Shown here: positions 1-7,496 of the stretch, piece by piece
How positions within the stretch are numbered: position 1 is the stretch's first letter
Layout of the letters: every line of letters starts with the position of its first letter
Virus record (IMG/VR): IMGVR_UViG_3300036398_003212
Coordinates: 1 to 20,032 of that record
Reading direction: 5' to 3' (one strand)
Origin: a virus
DNA length: 20,032 bases
Translations under genes and position numbers: made by a program
Notes under the pieces: generated by a model
Told to the model about the DNA's origin: nothing
The model's input: only the letters and a program-made list of their open reading frames with translations
The model's database searches: none

Positions 1-207
1 ATCGGAAATGTCCGTGTCTGGATCGTCGGGCAACGCCGCGAAATCTCCGTTTGTGATCCCCGTGTGGATTGACCGAAGTGGTGCGCTCCCGATCAAAGTT
101 GCCAGTTCACCGTCCGAGTTCGTTGAAATGATCGGCACGCCTTTGTCGGTCGTGATGTCGCCGTCGAATTGACCCAGACCGACCGAGTCCGTCCCATATG
201 TTGACAT
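1..207 (-). CDS. tail-region protein, N-terminal part only (3' cut by window edge)
   Basis: The first 69 codons of a gene that runs off the window. ATG at 207 overlaps the upstream stop (TAATG) and follows GGGGGGAGATA, a strong ribosome binding site, so the start is safe. The visible part reads MSTYGTDSVGLGQFDGD, then ITTDKGVPIISTNSDGELATLIGSAPL, then SIHTGITNGDFAALPDD. It is rich in Asp, Gly and Thr with short strands, as in tail-fibre or tip-associated proteins, but there is too little to name a family. Confidence 0.85.
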   Translation of the reverse strand, partial: MSTYGTDSVGLGQFDGDITTDKGVPIISTNSDGELATLIGSAPLRSIHTGITNGDFAALPDDPDTDISD

Positions 208-1625
208 TATCTCCCCCCGTAAATTCTTCGCATGTCATCCCCGACTTCGCGCTTTGCGAAATCGGCGGTGATTGAATATTTCAACGAATAGGAAGACCCA
301 GACTGAAACGACATGCCAACATCAACGATGCGAAGCACTTCGTTGTTCACATCAAGCGAAGGGGCGTTGACTTTCACATATTGATCCGGAAGCCACGCTG
401 TGACCAATTGAAACGCCGTCCCGCTCGTCTGCGCGTACCCTTGCGAAAATCCGAACCTCCAATCTGGTGCGGTCGCTTGATCAAGGTCGGAATCCATGAT
501 CTCGAATGAAACCGAACGAACTGGCTTTGATCTGACTTGGAATGTTGCACGAGTCAATCGGTTGATTTTTTTTGATCGCGACCCGAACCCGTACCCGCTC
601 AACTTTGATGCGGCAAAAATTTCATGTGGCAACGCACCAGCCCTAGACGGCAAGTCCGACCCGCGATAGGGTTCCGAACCAGTGTATGTTCGGAAATAAG
701 GCGCATTTGTGATCGGCTTTGCATTCGCGTCCCGATCTGCGCGAACATCTGCCGCGGCCACAAAAATGCCCTTCACAATTCGCCCGTGATCAAGCGTCAC
801 ATTCAAATTGTGTGGAGAAACTACGGTCGCCGCGGCGGTTCCACCGATGACCGGAACGGCTTGCAGTGTGCTGATTTGCATTGGTGCGTTCGCGTATGTC
901 GCCGAAGTGTCTTTCGGCGCATACGTCAACCGCCCGTTGGCATCAATGAAATATTTCATCGGAACTTTGCTCTCACCCGATGCTTCTTCTGCGATCTGAT
1001 CAAGCGCAGACCGAAGGTCACTGACATCAAACTGCAATTTCCCAATCGGGGTTGCTGTGCCGAAAAAAATTGCACGGTTGCCACCCACATCGCTGGTGTT
1101 GAGGATCTCGCGGGTGGTTGCATCGTTCACTTGGGTGTGAATTTTCGCCAAGAGTTGGTTGATGTGCGCGCGGTCGGTTGTTGCCGTCCCGGAACCTTGT
1201 GAAAACGACCCGACCGTTTGAAAAATGTCCGTTCCGACATATCCTTTGCGAACAATGGTTTTGTTCAACCACAAGTTTGCGCCGTCAACGCTTACTTCGC
1301 ACCGATTTCCAACGCCATTTCCAAGCAGTTGACCAGAAAGCGTATTGATGAACCCAAGGAAAAGAGGGGTTGATCCCGAATAGCGCGTGTCAAAAAACTT
1401 CACAACCGCATTGTCATTGACCGTCCCAGAAGCCCACCAAGGGCCACCCGAAGGAGTTAGCGGTTGGATCATCGTGAACGACATAGATCCGCCACCTTCG
1501 GTTGAAAGACTCGCGCTGAACGAATCAAGTTCAACGAATGGTGTAGTCGTCGCGGGTGAAGCGGGAACCGCCAGAAGGTTTGCGGTTCCAACGCCCGCGA
1601 TAGTTAGCGTGAACGGGGATGACAT
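207..1625 (-). CDS. distal tail/baseplate hub-like protein
   Basis: A 472-residue, beta-rich protein directly after the tape measure gene, where long-tailed phages carry the distal tail and hub proteins. The N-terminal part (FTLTIAGVGTANLLAVPASPATTTPFVELDSFSASLS, then GGSMSFTMIQPL) has the strand pattern of tail-distal/hub N-domains, the middle QFDVSDLRSALDQIAEEASGESKVPMKYFIDANGRLTY resembles the hub 'ldqIa...g..yyID..g.l.f' segment of gpD/gp27-like proteins, and the end FQSGSSYSLKYSITADFAKR is a closing sheet. So a hub role (threefold tail tip) is more likely than a plain Dit. No enzymatic domain is seen. ATG overlaps the upstream stop; a TTG just before it is possible. Confidence 0.78.
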   Translation of the reverse strand: MSSPFTLTIAGVGTANLLAVPASPATTTPFVELDSFSASLSTEGGGSMSFTMIQPLTPSGGPWWASGTVNDNAVVKFFDTRYSGSTPLFLGFINTLSGQLLGNGVGNRCEVSVDGANLWLNKTIVRKGYVGTDIFQTVGSFSQGSGTATTDRAHINQLLAKIHTQVNDATTREILNTSDVGGNRAIFFGTATPIGKLQFDVSDLRSALDQIAEEASGESKVPMKYFIDANGRLTYAPKDTSATYANAPMQISTLQAVPVIGGTAAATVVSPHNLNVTLDHGRIVKGIFVAAADVRADRDANAKPITNAPYFRTYTGSEPYRGSDLPSRAGALPHEIFAASKLSGYGFGSRSKKINRLTRATFQVRSKPVRSVSFEIMDSDLDQATAPDWRFGFSQGYAQTSGTAFQLVTAWLPDQYVKVNAPSLDVNNEVLRIVDVGMSFQSGSSYSLKYSITADFAKREVGDDMRRIYGGR

Positions 1626-3067
1626 CAATAACTCCCACGGGGAGCGGCGCTTGGCGTTAGGTTCAGACGCTTCGACACCGATTCCGCAACTTGTTTGCCA
1701 TCAATATTGACCGCCGTTTTGACTTCAAATTGGCCGTTGTTCGCGCCGTATCCGGTCGGAGCCGCAGTCGAAATTCCGCCGCCCGTGGGTCGCCCGCTCA
1801 ACGCGTCACCAAGACCTCCCGCAACATTCCCGACGAACCCCGAAACCGCTTTGATGATGAAGCCGATTGGTGAATCCATGATTGCTTTGCCAAGGTCAAT
1901 CACCGCGCTGATGGCGTTTCCGATGAACCCAGCGATGTTCCCGAAAATATTCAGAAGCACACCAGCAACTCCAGCGATGCCCTTGAACGCGATAGCAAGA
2001 GGGCCATTCCCGTCGCCCCACAATACGCCAACCAATTCGCCGATTTTGCCCGCCAGTTTCACGACATTTCCAATGAATGATTGGATGATCGGAACCAGAT
2101 CTTTGGCGATTCCGCCAACCACTTTTCCGATGGAGTCCGTCACGCCTCCTGGCGCAGTCAATCCTTGAACGAACCCAACGATTGCCGGAACAACCGTGCC
2201 GAAAATGAATTCGCCGACTTTCTGCAATACGGGAAGAAGGTTTTGCACAAACCCAACCGCGGTTGTGATGACTGATTTGATCAACTCTTTGTTTTCCGTG
2301 ATGAACCCGCTGATCGCTTTTGAAACCCCGTCAATAATTGGAAGCCCGTGCTTCATGAACACATCCATCAACTCTTCAAAAATCGGCAACAAACTTGTGG
2401 CGATTCCTTCGCCCGCTTTCTTGACGGATTCAAACAAAATCGTCATTCGACCTTCGGTGGTTTCGGCGAACGCTTTCGCCGAGCCGCCGAATGACTTGTT
2501 GACCGCGGTGAGAACTTTGGTTCCTTTGACATTTTTGCCGACTTCAATTCCGAAATTTTTCAAACCTTTTGTGTTTCCCTGGTATGCTTTCCCGACAATT
2601 GATGTGGCTTTTTCAAGTGAAATGTTTTTGGCTCTGGCCAGATCCTGCGCCGTTGACAAGATTTTTTGTGCATGCGTGAACTTATTGGTGAACTGTGTCG
2701 CCGTCGCAAGCCCGTCCCGAATCTCTTCGCCAGTGAATGCGAGCGCGGCTCCTTGGGTGATCAGTTTTTCAACGATTGCCAAATTTTCTGCGGAAGCAAG
2801 TTTTCGCGATTTCAAAACCGACACGAGTTTTGCGTTGGATTTTTCGTCTGCAATTGCGGCTTGCGTGAACTTATACAGCGCCGCCGTCGCACCCGCAATC
2901 GCGCCACCAATCCCCACCAATGCGGCTTTGAAACCAGTCTTCAAAAATCCGCCAACACGAGAAGAAACCTTGCCCAGACCGGACACGGTTGAAGACAGCC
3001 CGCGGATCGTTTTGGATGCCGCGTCTTTGGCGATGAATGCGAACGAAATCTGCGCGCTAGTTGCCAT
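1625..3067 (-). CDS. tape measure protein
   Basis: A 480-residue protein; ATG at 3067 six bases after AAGG (a TTG one codon upstream is less likely). It shows the standard TMP pattern: N-terminal helices with regular spacing (FAFIAKDAASKTIRGLSSTVSGLGKVSSRVGG), ISLEKATSIVGKAYQGNTKGLKNFGIEVG (the AcrIIA-like 'A..i..g..k' phage_tape region near 150-180), and a long hydrophobic central part from about 240 to 400 with Gly/Ala/Ile-rich, partly membrane-like helices. These set the tail length and pass through the tail tube into the host at infection. At roughly 0.15 nm per residue the tail would be around 70 nm, short for a siphovirus. The stop overlaps the next start (TGATG). Confidence 0.92.
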   Translation of the reverse strand: MATSAQISFAFIAKDAASKTIRGLSSTVSGLGKVSSRVGGFLKTGFKAALVGIGGAIAGATAALYKFTQAAIADEKSNAKLVSVLKSRKLASAENLAIVEKLITQGAALAFTGEEIRDGLATATQFTNKFTHAQKILSTAQDLARAKNISLEKATSIVGKAYQGNTKGLKNFGIEVGKNVKGTKVLTAVNKSFGGSAKAFAETTEGRMTILFESVKKAGEGIATSLLPIFEELMDVFMKHGLPIIDGVSKAISGFITENKELIKSVITTAVGFVQNLLPVLQKVGEFIFGTVVPAIVGFVQGLTAPGGVTDSIGKVVGGIAKDLVPIIQSFIGNVVKLAGKIGELVGVLWGDGNGPLAIAFKGIAGVAGVLLNIFGNIAGFIGNAISAVIDLGKAIMDSPIGFIIKAVSGFVGNVAGGLGDALSGRPTGGGISTAAPTGYGANNGQFEVKTAVNIDGKQVAESVSKRLNLTPSAAPRGSY

Positions 3068-3070
3068 CAA

Positions 3071-3640
3071 TCACCTTGGCTTCGGGATGGTGACGCGAAT
3101 GCGGCCACGCTTTGGAATCCCTTTCTCGATGATACTAGCCAGCGCTTCGCTGAACAATCGTTTCACCTTGTCCATATTCTGCTCCACGATTCGCGACACG
3201 AACGGGTTTCCAGGAATCGGTTGAACCCGCTTGGCGATGCGACGCGCATTGCCTCCGATATTTAGCGCACCAGCGAATTTCGGGCGGATGACATAGGGGA
3301 CATTGCGAACGCCGCTGGTCACGATCCAGCGATAGTAAGCACCACGCGTGTCTGCGCGACTTGCTCCCGGACGGATCCCGACATAGGCTCCGGGTTTGTT
3401 TTTCATTGCGGGCTTTGCCCAGATCGCGCGGCGCAACCGACCCGTTCCGCCACCCCTCGCGCCAACAGCCCCTTGCTTGACGGGATTGACCATTGCTTTG
3501 GCCGTGTGGAGCGCGGCGGCATTCAATGCCTTGTCGATCAATTTGTTGTCAAATCCAGCCGCGACGGCAAGCCCCAGATCATTGATGTCTTTGATCGTCT
3601 GGGATGAAATTTCAAAGTCAACCCGCGATTTAGCCGCCAC
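3071..3640 (-). CDS. HK97 gp10-like head-tail/neck protein
   Basis: A 189-residue protein. I start at the GTG at 3640, eight bases after AAAGG, rather than at a GTG three codons earlier that touches that ribosome binding site. It shows the gp10 order: FEISSQTIKDINDLGLAVA, LNAAALHTAKAMVNPVKQGAVGARGGGTGRLRRAIWAKPA, AYVGIRPGASRADTRGAYYRWIVTSGVRN, and PGNPFVSRIVEQNMDKVKRLFSEALASIIEK. Such proteins sit at the head-tail joint and normally lie between connector and tail-terminator genes. Here the gene is placed after the tail chaperones and before the tape measure gene, which is unusual. The body is strongly basic (end RGRIRVTIPKPR). Confidence 0.8.
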   Translation of the reverse strand: MAAKSRVDFEISSQTIKDINDLGLAVAAGFDNKLIDKALNAAALHTAKAMVNPVKQGAVGARGGGTGRLRRAIWAKPAMKNKPGAYVGIRPGASRADTRGAYYRWIVTSGVRNVPYVIRPKFAGALNIGGNARRIAKRVQPIPGNPFVSRIVEQNMDKVKRLFSEALASIIEKGIPKRGRIRVTIPKPR

Positions 3641-4114
3641 GACTTCCACCTTTCTGCGTGTTCAAATCTGCGGTGATTGTCCACCACCGAATCACATCGC
3701 CGAAATCTTCGTCAAGGATAGCCGATGGAAGCACGCCCCATCGTTCCGCAAGAATGACCGCAACAACTTCGGCGGGTGGCTTCACGCTCGGACGACCGAG
3801 CGCGATCATTTGTGCCGCCCGCCTCACCCGTTTGGGACGGCGGTTTTTATTGCCCCCCACTTTTCAAGCAATTGGGTGATTGCATCGTCAGGCGCATCCG
3901 TCGGATCGTCAAGCACATCATCAAATCCAACTTCTTCACGGAAGTTGTGACCGACCACCAGCGACCGAATTGCGTTCACGCGATCTTCCGGCTTGTCTGA
4001 TTCCAATTGCACGGCCAGACGAAACGGCACATGGAGCCGCATATCCGCCCACCATCCTTCAAATGGTTCGACCAATTCAATTCGGATTTTGCGATCCGCT
4101 CGAAGTTCTTTCAT
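3630..4114 (-). CDS. tail assembly chaperone, -1 frameshift form (gpGT-like)
   Basis: The short chaperone continued by a -1 frameshift at CCCAAAC (3836-3830) into the frame ending at 3630. Residues 1-95 come from the short form; about 66 follow in the new frame (RVRRAAQMIALGRPSVKPPAEV, AILDEDFGDVIRWWTITADLN), giving about 161 residues. The second part alone lacks a good start and ribosome binding site. In lambda-like phages the added T domain binds the tube subunit while G binds the tape measure, and the short/long ratio matters for tail assembly. The expected downstream RNA structure is present at the right distance. The T domain overlaps the gp10-like gene by 11 bases. Confidence 0.88.
3771..3836 (-). 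promoter_or_regulatory. -1 programmed frameshift signal (slippery site and stem)
   Basis: CCCAAAC in the X-XXY-YYZ register (0-frame CCA AAC, shifted frame CCC AAA) is followed by GGGTGA (0-frame Gly and stop). After a 6-base spacer GGCGGGCGGC (3823-3814) can pair with GCCACCCGCC (3780-3771), 9 pairs and one mismatch, and inside it CGCTCGG pairs perfectly with CCGAGCG across a TCGT loop (3802-3785). Spacing and structure fit known stimulators. Confidence 0.85.
3824..4114 (-). CDS. tail assembly chaperone, short form (gpG-like)
   Basis: A 96-residue protein with AGAAGGAGGACGGA before its ATG. It begins MKELRADRKIRIELVEPFEGWWADMRLHVPF and ends with FDDVLDDPTDAPDDAITQLLEKWGAIK. Small acidic proteins like this between the major tail and tape measure genes are the G-type chaperones that coat the tape measure during tail assembly and are absent from the finished tail. 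The canonical slippery site CCCAAAC lies at its last codons, so ribosomes that slip -1 continue into a longer form. Confidence 0.85.
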   Translation of the reverse strand: MKELRADRKIRIELVEPFEGWWADMRLHVPFRLAVQLESDKPEDRVNAIRSLVVGHNFREEVGFDDVLDDPTDAPDDAITQLLEKWGAIKTAVPNG

Positions 4115-4141
4115 TCCGTCCTCCTTCTGCCCCCCGTGAAC

Positions 4142-5167
4142 TTACGGGAGCGCGCTGATTGCATTCTCCACAACGATTTTGATGGATGATGCGCTGACCG
4201 GATCATACGCCAAACGACCCGTCACAGTCATAGTAGTCAACCCGTCTTCGCTTCCCGCGATGGGCGTGACATCCGTGACGATGATGGATGTGTTGATCGT
4301 TGCCGAATATGTTCCATCCGTCCAAGCCAATTCCACGAATTGCTGCTGACCCAACTTCTGGAACCACTTGGCGGAAGCGTTCGCGTTGCTCTGAATCGTC
4401 ATTGACAATTCCCCGCCGATTGCGGCGGATTCGGCGTGAGTGCTGAAAGTGCTTGTTCCGGCAAGATATGACTGACGAACGATGCCCGTCTGCATCGTCA
4501 ACGAGAAGTCCAACGCATACTGGAAGTCCGAGAATGTCCCCGTGGCCAGAGCGGTTCCGGTCGCGACATTCCAGAGCCGTCCCGAAAGGAACTTGCTTGT
4601 TGGCACGGCGGTCGCTGCCGCTGGATTCGTGGTCGTTTCTGCGACATTCTGCGCGAACAGCGTCGCGCTCAATGCGGTCAAGCCGCTTCGATCTGCCGTG
4701 ATTGAAATTTCCGTCGGGAGGCAATAGTTGAGCAAGTACGCGTTGCCGCCCGCGGCGGTTCCACCTTGCGCGTCCATTGAAATGAACGAATAGGATGTTG
4801 GCGAATTGCTTGCCGTTCCCATTGATGGCTGGAATGTCCAGTTGTACGGTGCAGCCGTCCCCGTGATCGTTGGGGAAAATGCCATCCCGAGCCACACGGA
4901 CATTTCATCAATGGACACGGCTGGAACGGACACGGACAACTCTGGCTCGTTGGCCATAAGCGTTGCAGTGGTTGCAATGATTGGGTTGCGGAGCGCGACG
5001 CTTCGCTCCTCGCCAATCTCAAAAGTTTTGCCAATTGTGATCAGACCCGTGGGCTCCACAAGGAATTTGCGACCGCCGGATGCGAACGAAGGCGATGTCC
5101 CCGCGGTTCCTTCTGCCTTGCCGACTAGTGCGCTGAATAGGATGTTCCCTGACGAGGCTGCTGGCAC
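4142..5167 (-). CDS. major tail tube protein
   Basis: A 341-residue protein with GTG start seven bases after AAGGAG. It is beta-rich throughout and low in charge: GKTFEIGEERSVALRNPI, PELSVSVPAVSIDEMSVWLGMAFSP, YSFISMDAQGG, LPTEISITADRSGLTALSATLFAQN, SGRLWNVATGT, FQYALDFSLTMQTG, AIGGELSMTIQSN and KLGQQQFVELAWTDG. This is the normal make-up of long-tailed phage tube subunits, which stack in hexameric rings around the tape measure. The length is larger than in lambda-like phages (about 250), suggesting an added surface domain near residues 170-210. The gene lies directly before the frameshifted chaperones, as expected. Confidence 0.85.
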   Translation of the reverse strand: MPAASSGNILFSALVGKAEGTAGTSPSFASGGRKFLVEPTGLITIGKTFEIGEERSVALRNPIIATTATLMANEPELSVSVPAVSIDEMSVWLGMAFSPTITGTAAPYNWTFQPSMGTASNSPTSYSFISMDAQGGTAAGGNAYLLNYCLPTEISITADRSGLTALSATLFAQNVAETTTNPAAATAVPTSKFLSGRLWNVATGTALATGTFSDFQYALDFSLTMQTGIVRQSYLAGTSTFSTHAESAAIGGELSMTIQSNANASAKWFQKLGQQQFVELAWTDGTYSATINTSIIVTDVTPIAGSEDGLTTMTVTGRLAYDPVSASSIKIVVENAISALP

Positions 5168-5182
5168 GATTGTTCTCCTTCG

Positions 5183-5620
5183 CTATGCGGATGCCGAGAT
5201 CGGCTCGACCCCGATGATGTCCATTGTAGCGGTGACGGTCATGAATGAAGCCTCTGCATACTCCGTTCCACCGTCCACGGTGGTTGATGTGACGGACGCT
5301 TGGGCGACCCCATCGGTGGAGTTTAGAAGCACCGCGGTGATAAGCGAGTCACGCATCCACGCGCGCCACACCGCAAGCCCCGCAAAATTTCGGGCGTATT
5401 CAACCTGTGGCAAATACAACACTGCGGAAACGGTCAACGCCGTTGTGCGGTTGGCCGCACCGTATGAAACCGAATCGCTTCCAGGATACAGCACGACCGC
5501 GGGCGTTGCCCCCAATGATTCCGGCGGGTAGTCATAAACGACTTTTAGCGTCTGCCCCGATGGTGGGGTCAGATTGCGAAGGTGGTTTCCGATGGCGGCC
5601 AACACGGTCGCGTCGTTCAC
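5183..5620 (-). CDS. tail-terminator-like / tail completion protein
   Basis: A 145-residue protein, GTG start. It begins with MNDATVLAAIGNHLRNL, a helix normal for tail-terminator proteins, followed by alternating strands: TPAVVLYPGSDSVSYG, TALTVSAVLYLPQ, and EASFMTVTATMDIIGV at the end. Size, place between connector and major tail protein, and the helix-then-sheet order agree with the hexameric protein that caps the tail tube (lambda gpU / HK97 gp11-like). I see no unique motif, so this remains a positional call with weak fold support. An AAGGAG site follows in the 15-base gap. Confidence 0.6.
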   Translation of the reverse strand: MNDATVLAAIGNHLRNLTPPSGQTLKVVYDYPPESLGATPAVVLYPGSDSVSYGAANRTTALTVSAVLYLPQVEYARNFAGLAVWRAWMRDSLITAVLLNSTDGVAQASVTSTTVDGGTEYAEASFMTVTATMDIIGVEPISASA

Positions 5621-6225
5621 TAGATCGCCTCCCGTGGCGCACGATACGGTCGAACCATCAATTCGACATCTGGATCCAATCGGGAAAGCAGCCTCACGAT
5701 CCCGCCTTCAGGTGATCCAGCGACTCCGAACGGAGTAGCCCGACGCGCATGCACGCGCACACTCTGGATCAATGCAGCGGCACGGATCGGTTCAGGGACG
5801 GCAGACCATCCCCGTGTGCCTACCACTTCAACGCCTTGGGTCACCCCGACGGGAAGTGTGTTTGAACCGAATGATGCGATCTGGATTGCCGTATATGGCC
5901 ACCCTTGAAATGTGGTGTTTTGCTGCAACCGATAGTCCATGTTTGGGGTCAATGTTTTGGTCACCGTGCCGGAATTGTTTTCGTCGGTCTTGACGGTGGT
6001 GACCGAAACCCAATCACCGATCGGGAGGAACATATAGTCGTTGGCGGTGAACACAACGGTTCCGGCGACCGAGTAGAAAAACCGCCCGCAATAATCGTCA
6101 ACGGCGCGGGACACGGCTTCAATCACATTGTCAATTTCTGCGGAGTCTGGAACCAGCGTTGCCGTCCCAAGACCAAGCGCATTTTGGACTTCTGCTTGGG
6201 TGACATATCCGTTCACGATTGCCAT
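5620..6225 (-). CDS. head-tail connector protein (gp6-like)
   Basis: A 201-residue protein with AGAAGGAG seven bases before its ATG. The N-terminal VTQAEVQNALGLG, then DNVIEAVSRAVDDYCGRFFY is the helical arrangement of HK97 gp6/SPP1 gp15-type connectors; a beta-rich middle (PIGDWVSVTTVKTDENNSG, MDYRLQQNTTFQGWPYTAIQI) and GVEVVGTRGWSAVPEPIRAAALIQSVRVHARRATPFGVAGSPEGG follow, very common in phage connector proteins of this position. The ring binds the portal after packaging. Stop and next start share one base (TAGTG). Confidence 0.85.
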   Translation of the reverse strand: MAIVNGYVTQAEVQNALGLGTATLVPDSAEIDNVIEAVSRAVDDYCGRFFYSVAGTVVFTANDYMFLPIGDWVSVTTVKTDENNSGTVTKTLTPNMDYRLQQNTTFQGWPYTAIQIASFGSNTLPVGVTQGVEVVGTRGWSAVPEPIRAAALIQSVRVHARRATPFGVAGSPEGGIVRLLSRLDPDVELMVRPYRAPREAI

Positions 6226-6264
6226 TTGGTTTCTCCTTCTGGGCGGATGGGTTGCTCGGTGATT

Positions 6265-6957
6265 CTAGCGCGTCCAACGCGCATCAAGCATCCCTTCCAC
6301 GCTTGCAATTTCGTCCCGTGCGGCGACAACGGATTCCCACGACGGCACGGAAGCGACGGCGGCGGGATCGCCCGCATCGTGCCATCCCCGAACCTTGAAC
6401 CACGGCATGTCCGAACCGTATCGGTTCAACAACATTGTCATCGGGGTTTCCTTGTCGCCAACCGTTGCAGCGTCAGAATGGGCGGCGGATGCAGCCTTTC
6501 GGAGCGCGTTCACATCCCCGAACGAATAGATCCCAATGCAGACTGGAACCCGTGGGATTCCGCGCACCCAATGCCCGCGCGCCGATGGCATATCCCAACG
6601 ACGCGCTGGGGCGGCCGCAACGCCAACCCAATCACCCGAAGACAATGGCTGCGGTGGGATCAGCGTATCCGCGAACACGACGGTCAATCCGTCCGTTTGA
6701 TTCGTCTGCGCCAAATACGCGTCCAACGCTCCAACCGGACCATTGAATTTGTTGGTTCCGATGATGGCGTTCGCCCACGGGACTTCATCTTCGATCGCGC
6801 GAACGGAATGATCATGCACGACGATCGAAATGTCAGACCCTTCAAATGCCCGACGATGCCATTCGTGGACGGGCAGACCGCCCGCCGTGACGAGCAATTT
6901 GTTCACGCCGCCAAGACGGGTCGCGCGCCCCGCGGCCAGAATGACGACCGGCTTCAC
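6265..6957 (-). CDS. nucleotidyltransferase, sugar-nucleotide-forming-like
   Basis: A 230-residue protein. The GTG at 6957 overlaps the upstream stop (GTGA) and gives MKPVVILAAGRATRLGGVNKLL, the standard LAAGxxxRxG...K start of NTP-transferases; the longer frame upstream has no Shine-Dalgarno sequence. Other signs are VVFADTLIPPQP (metal-binding Asp) and WFKVRGWHDAGDPAAVASV near the end, resembling the sugar-site 'W.D.GTP' of glucose-1-phosphate pyrophosphorylases. The enzyme would join an NTP with a sugar phosphate to make an activated sugar for the two glycosyltransferases. MobA-like or IspD-like activity cannot be ruled out. A 39-base gap with AGAAGGAG leads to the connector gene. Confidence 0.75.
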   Translation of the reverse strand: MKPVVILAAGRATRLGGVNKLLVTAGGLPVHEWHRRAFEGSDISIVVHDHSVRAIEDEVPWANAIIGTNKFNGPVGALDAYLAQTNQTDGLTVVFADTLIPPQPLSSGDWVGVAAAPARRWDMPSARGHWVRGIPRVPVCIGIYSFGDVNALRKAASAAHSDAATVGDKETPMTMLLNRYGSDMPWFKVRGWHDAGDPAAVASVPSWESVVAARDEIASVEGMLDARWTR

Positions 6958-7496
6958 GGTCGCGATTCGTGGTTCCATTCGGGTGTCAACCGATAGATCC
7001 ACGTCTTTTCTGGCACGGATAGGAATTGCGCCCCAGCGTCCAATGCTTTGACCCAGAATGTCCAGTCGTAGCCCTTCTGATTGTCCCAACCGCCAAGGTC
7101 AAGAATCAATTCGGTTCGCACGAATGCCGCGTGAGAAACGATGGACGATGTCCGCAATAAATTCCCGTCAAATGGTCGGTTGTATAGGTCAAACGATTTG
7201 TCACCAACGACATCGGCATATGAATAGACGATGTCAGCCCCCGCGCCGGAATAGTCCAACATCGTCGCCAGATGGTTCGGGAGCAGCAAATCGTCATCGT
7301 CCAGGATCTGCACCCATTTGGTTTCCACTTGCGACACGAGCAGATTCCGAACGCGCCAACCACCGACCCGTTGATAGTCAATGCCGATCAAATGATCAGA
7401 TGGCGGCATCGTCTGGGATGCGACGGATTGAATCGCGTCTTCGCGTAGTCGCCCGCGGTCGGGCAGACTTGCCGTGATCACGGTCACATCATTCAT
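6954..7496 (-). CDS. glycosyltransferase, GT-A fold (family 2), short
   Basis: A 180-residue protein, about half the usual GT2 length, so it is a catalytic core without the C-terminal extension. It begins MNDVTVITASLPDRGRLREDAIQSVASQTMPPSDHLIGID, the nucleotide-binding strand, and shows WVQILDDDDLLLPNHLATM with Asp 66-69 at the place of the DxD metal/sugar-phosphate site, and LGGWDNQKGYDWTFWVKAL near the catalytic region. A single-domain enzyme of this type usually works with a partner; here the GT-B enzyme in front and the nucleotidyltransferase behind are the candidates. ATGA overlap with the upstream gene and GTGA with the next gene. Confidence 0.85.
   Translation of the reverse strand: MNDVTVITASLPDRGRLREDAIQSVASQTMPPSDHLIGIDYQRVGGWRVRNLLVSQVETKWVQILDDDDLLLPNHLATMLDYSGAGADIVYSYADVVGDKSFDLYNRPFDGNLLRTSSIVSHAAFVRTELILDLGGWDNQKGYDWTFWVKALDAGAQFLSVPEKTWIYRLTPEWNHESRP

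Noticed and set aside
2196-3224. 342-codon open frame on the plus strand opposite tape measure and gp10-like genes
   Set aside because: It mirrors the minus-strand genes, has no ribosome binding site or family likeness (repetitive Pro/Ala/Ser make-up), and all other genes run the other way.
3830-3860. Alternative slippery sequences GGGGGG and ATAAAAACC in the chaperone overlap
   Set aside because: Neither fits X-XXY-YYZ in the 0-frame; CCCAAAC does, just before the stop and six bases from the stem.
3630-3860. Independent 76-residue gene starting with MGGNKNRRPKR
   Set aside because: No proper ribosome binding site and it overlaps the chaperone end in -1 frame; better explained as the second part of the frameshift product.
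5905-6996. 363-codon open frame on the plus strand opposite connector and nucleotidyltransferase
   Set aside because: Its translation is rich in Arg, His, Cys and Trp as expected for a shadow frame; the minus-strand genes have clear families.
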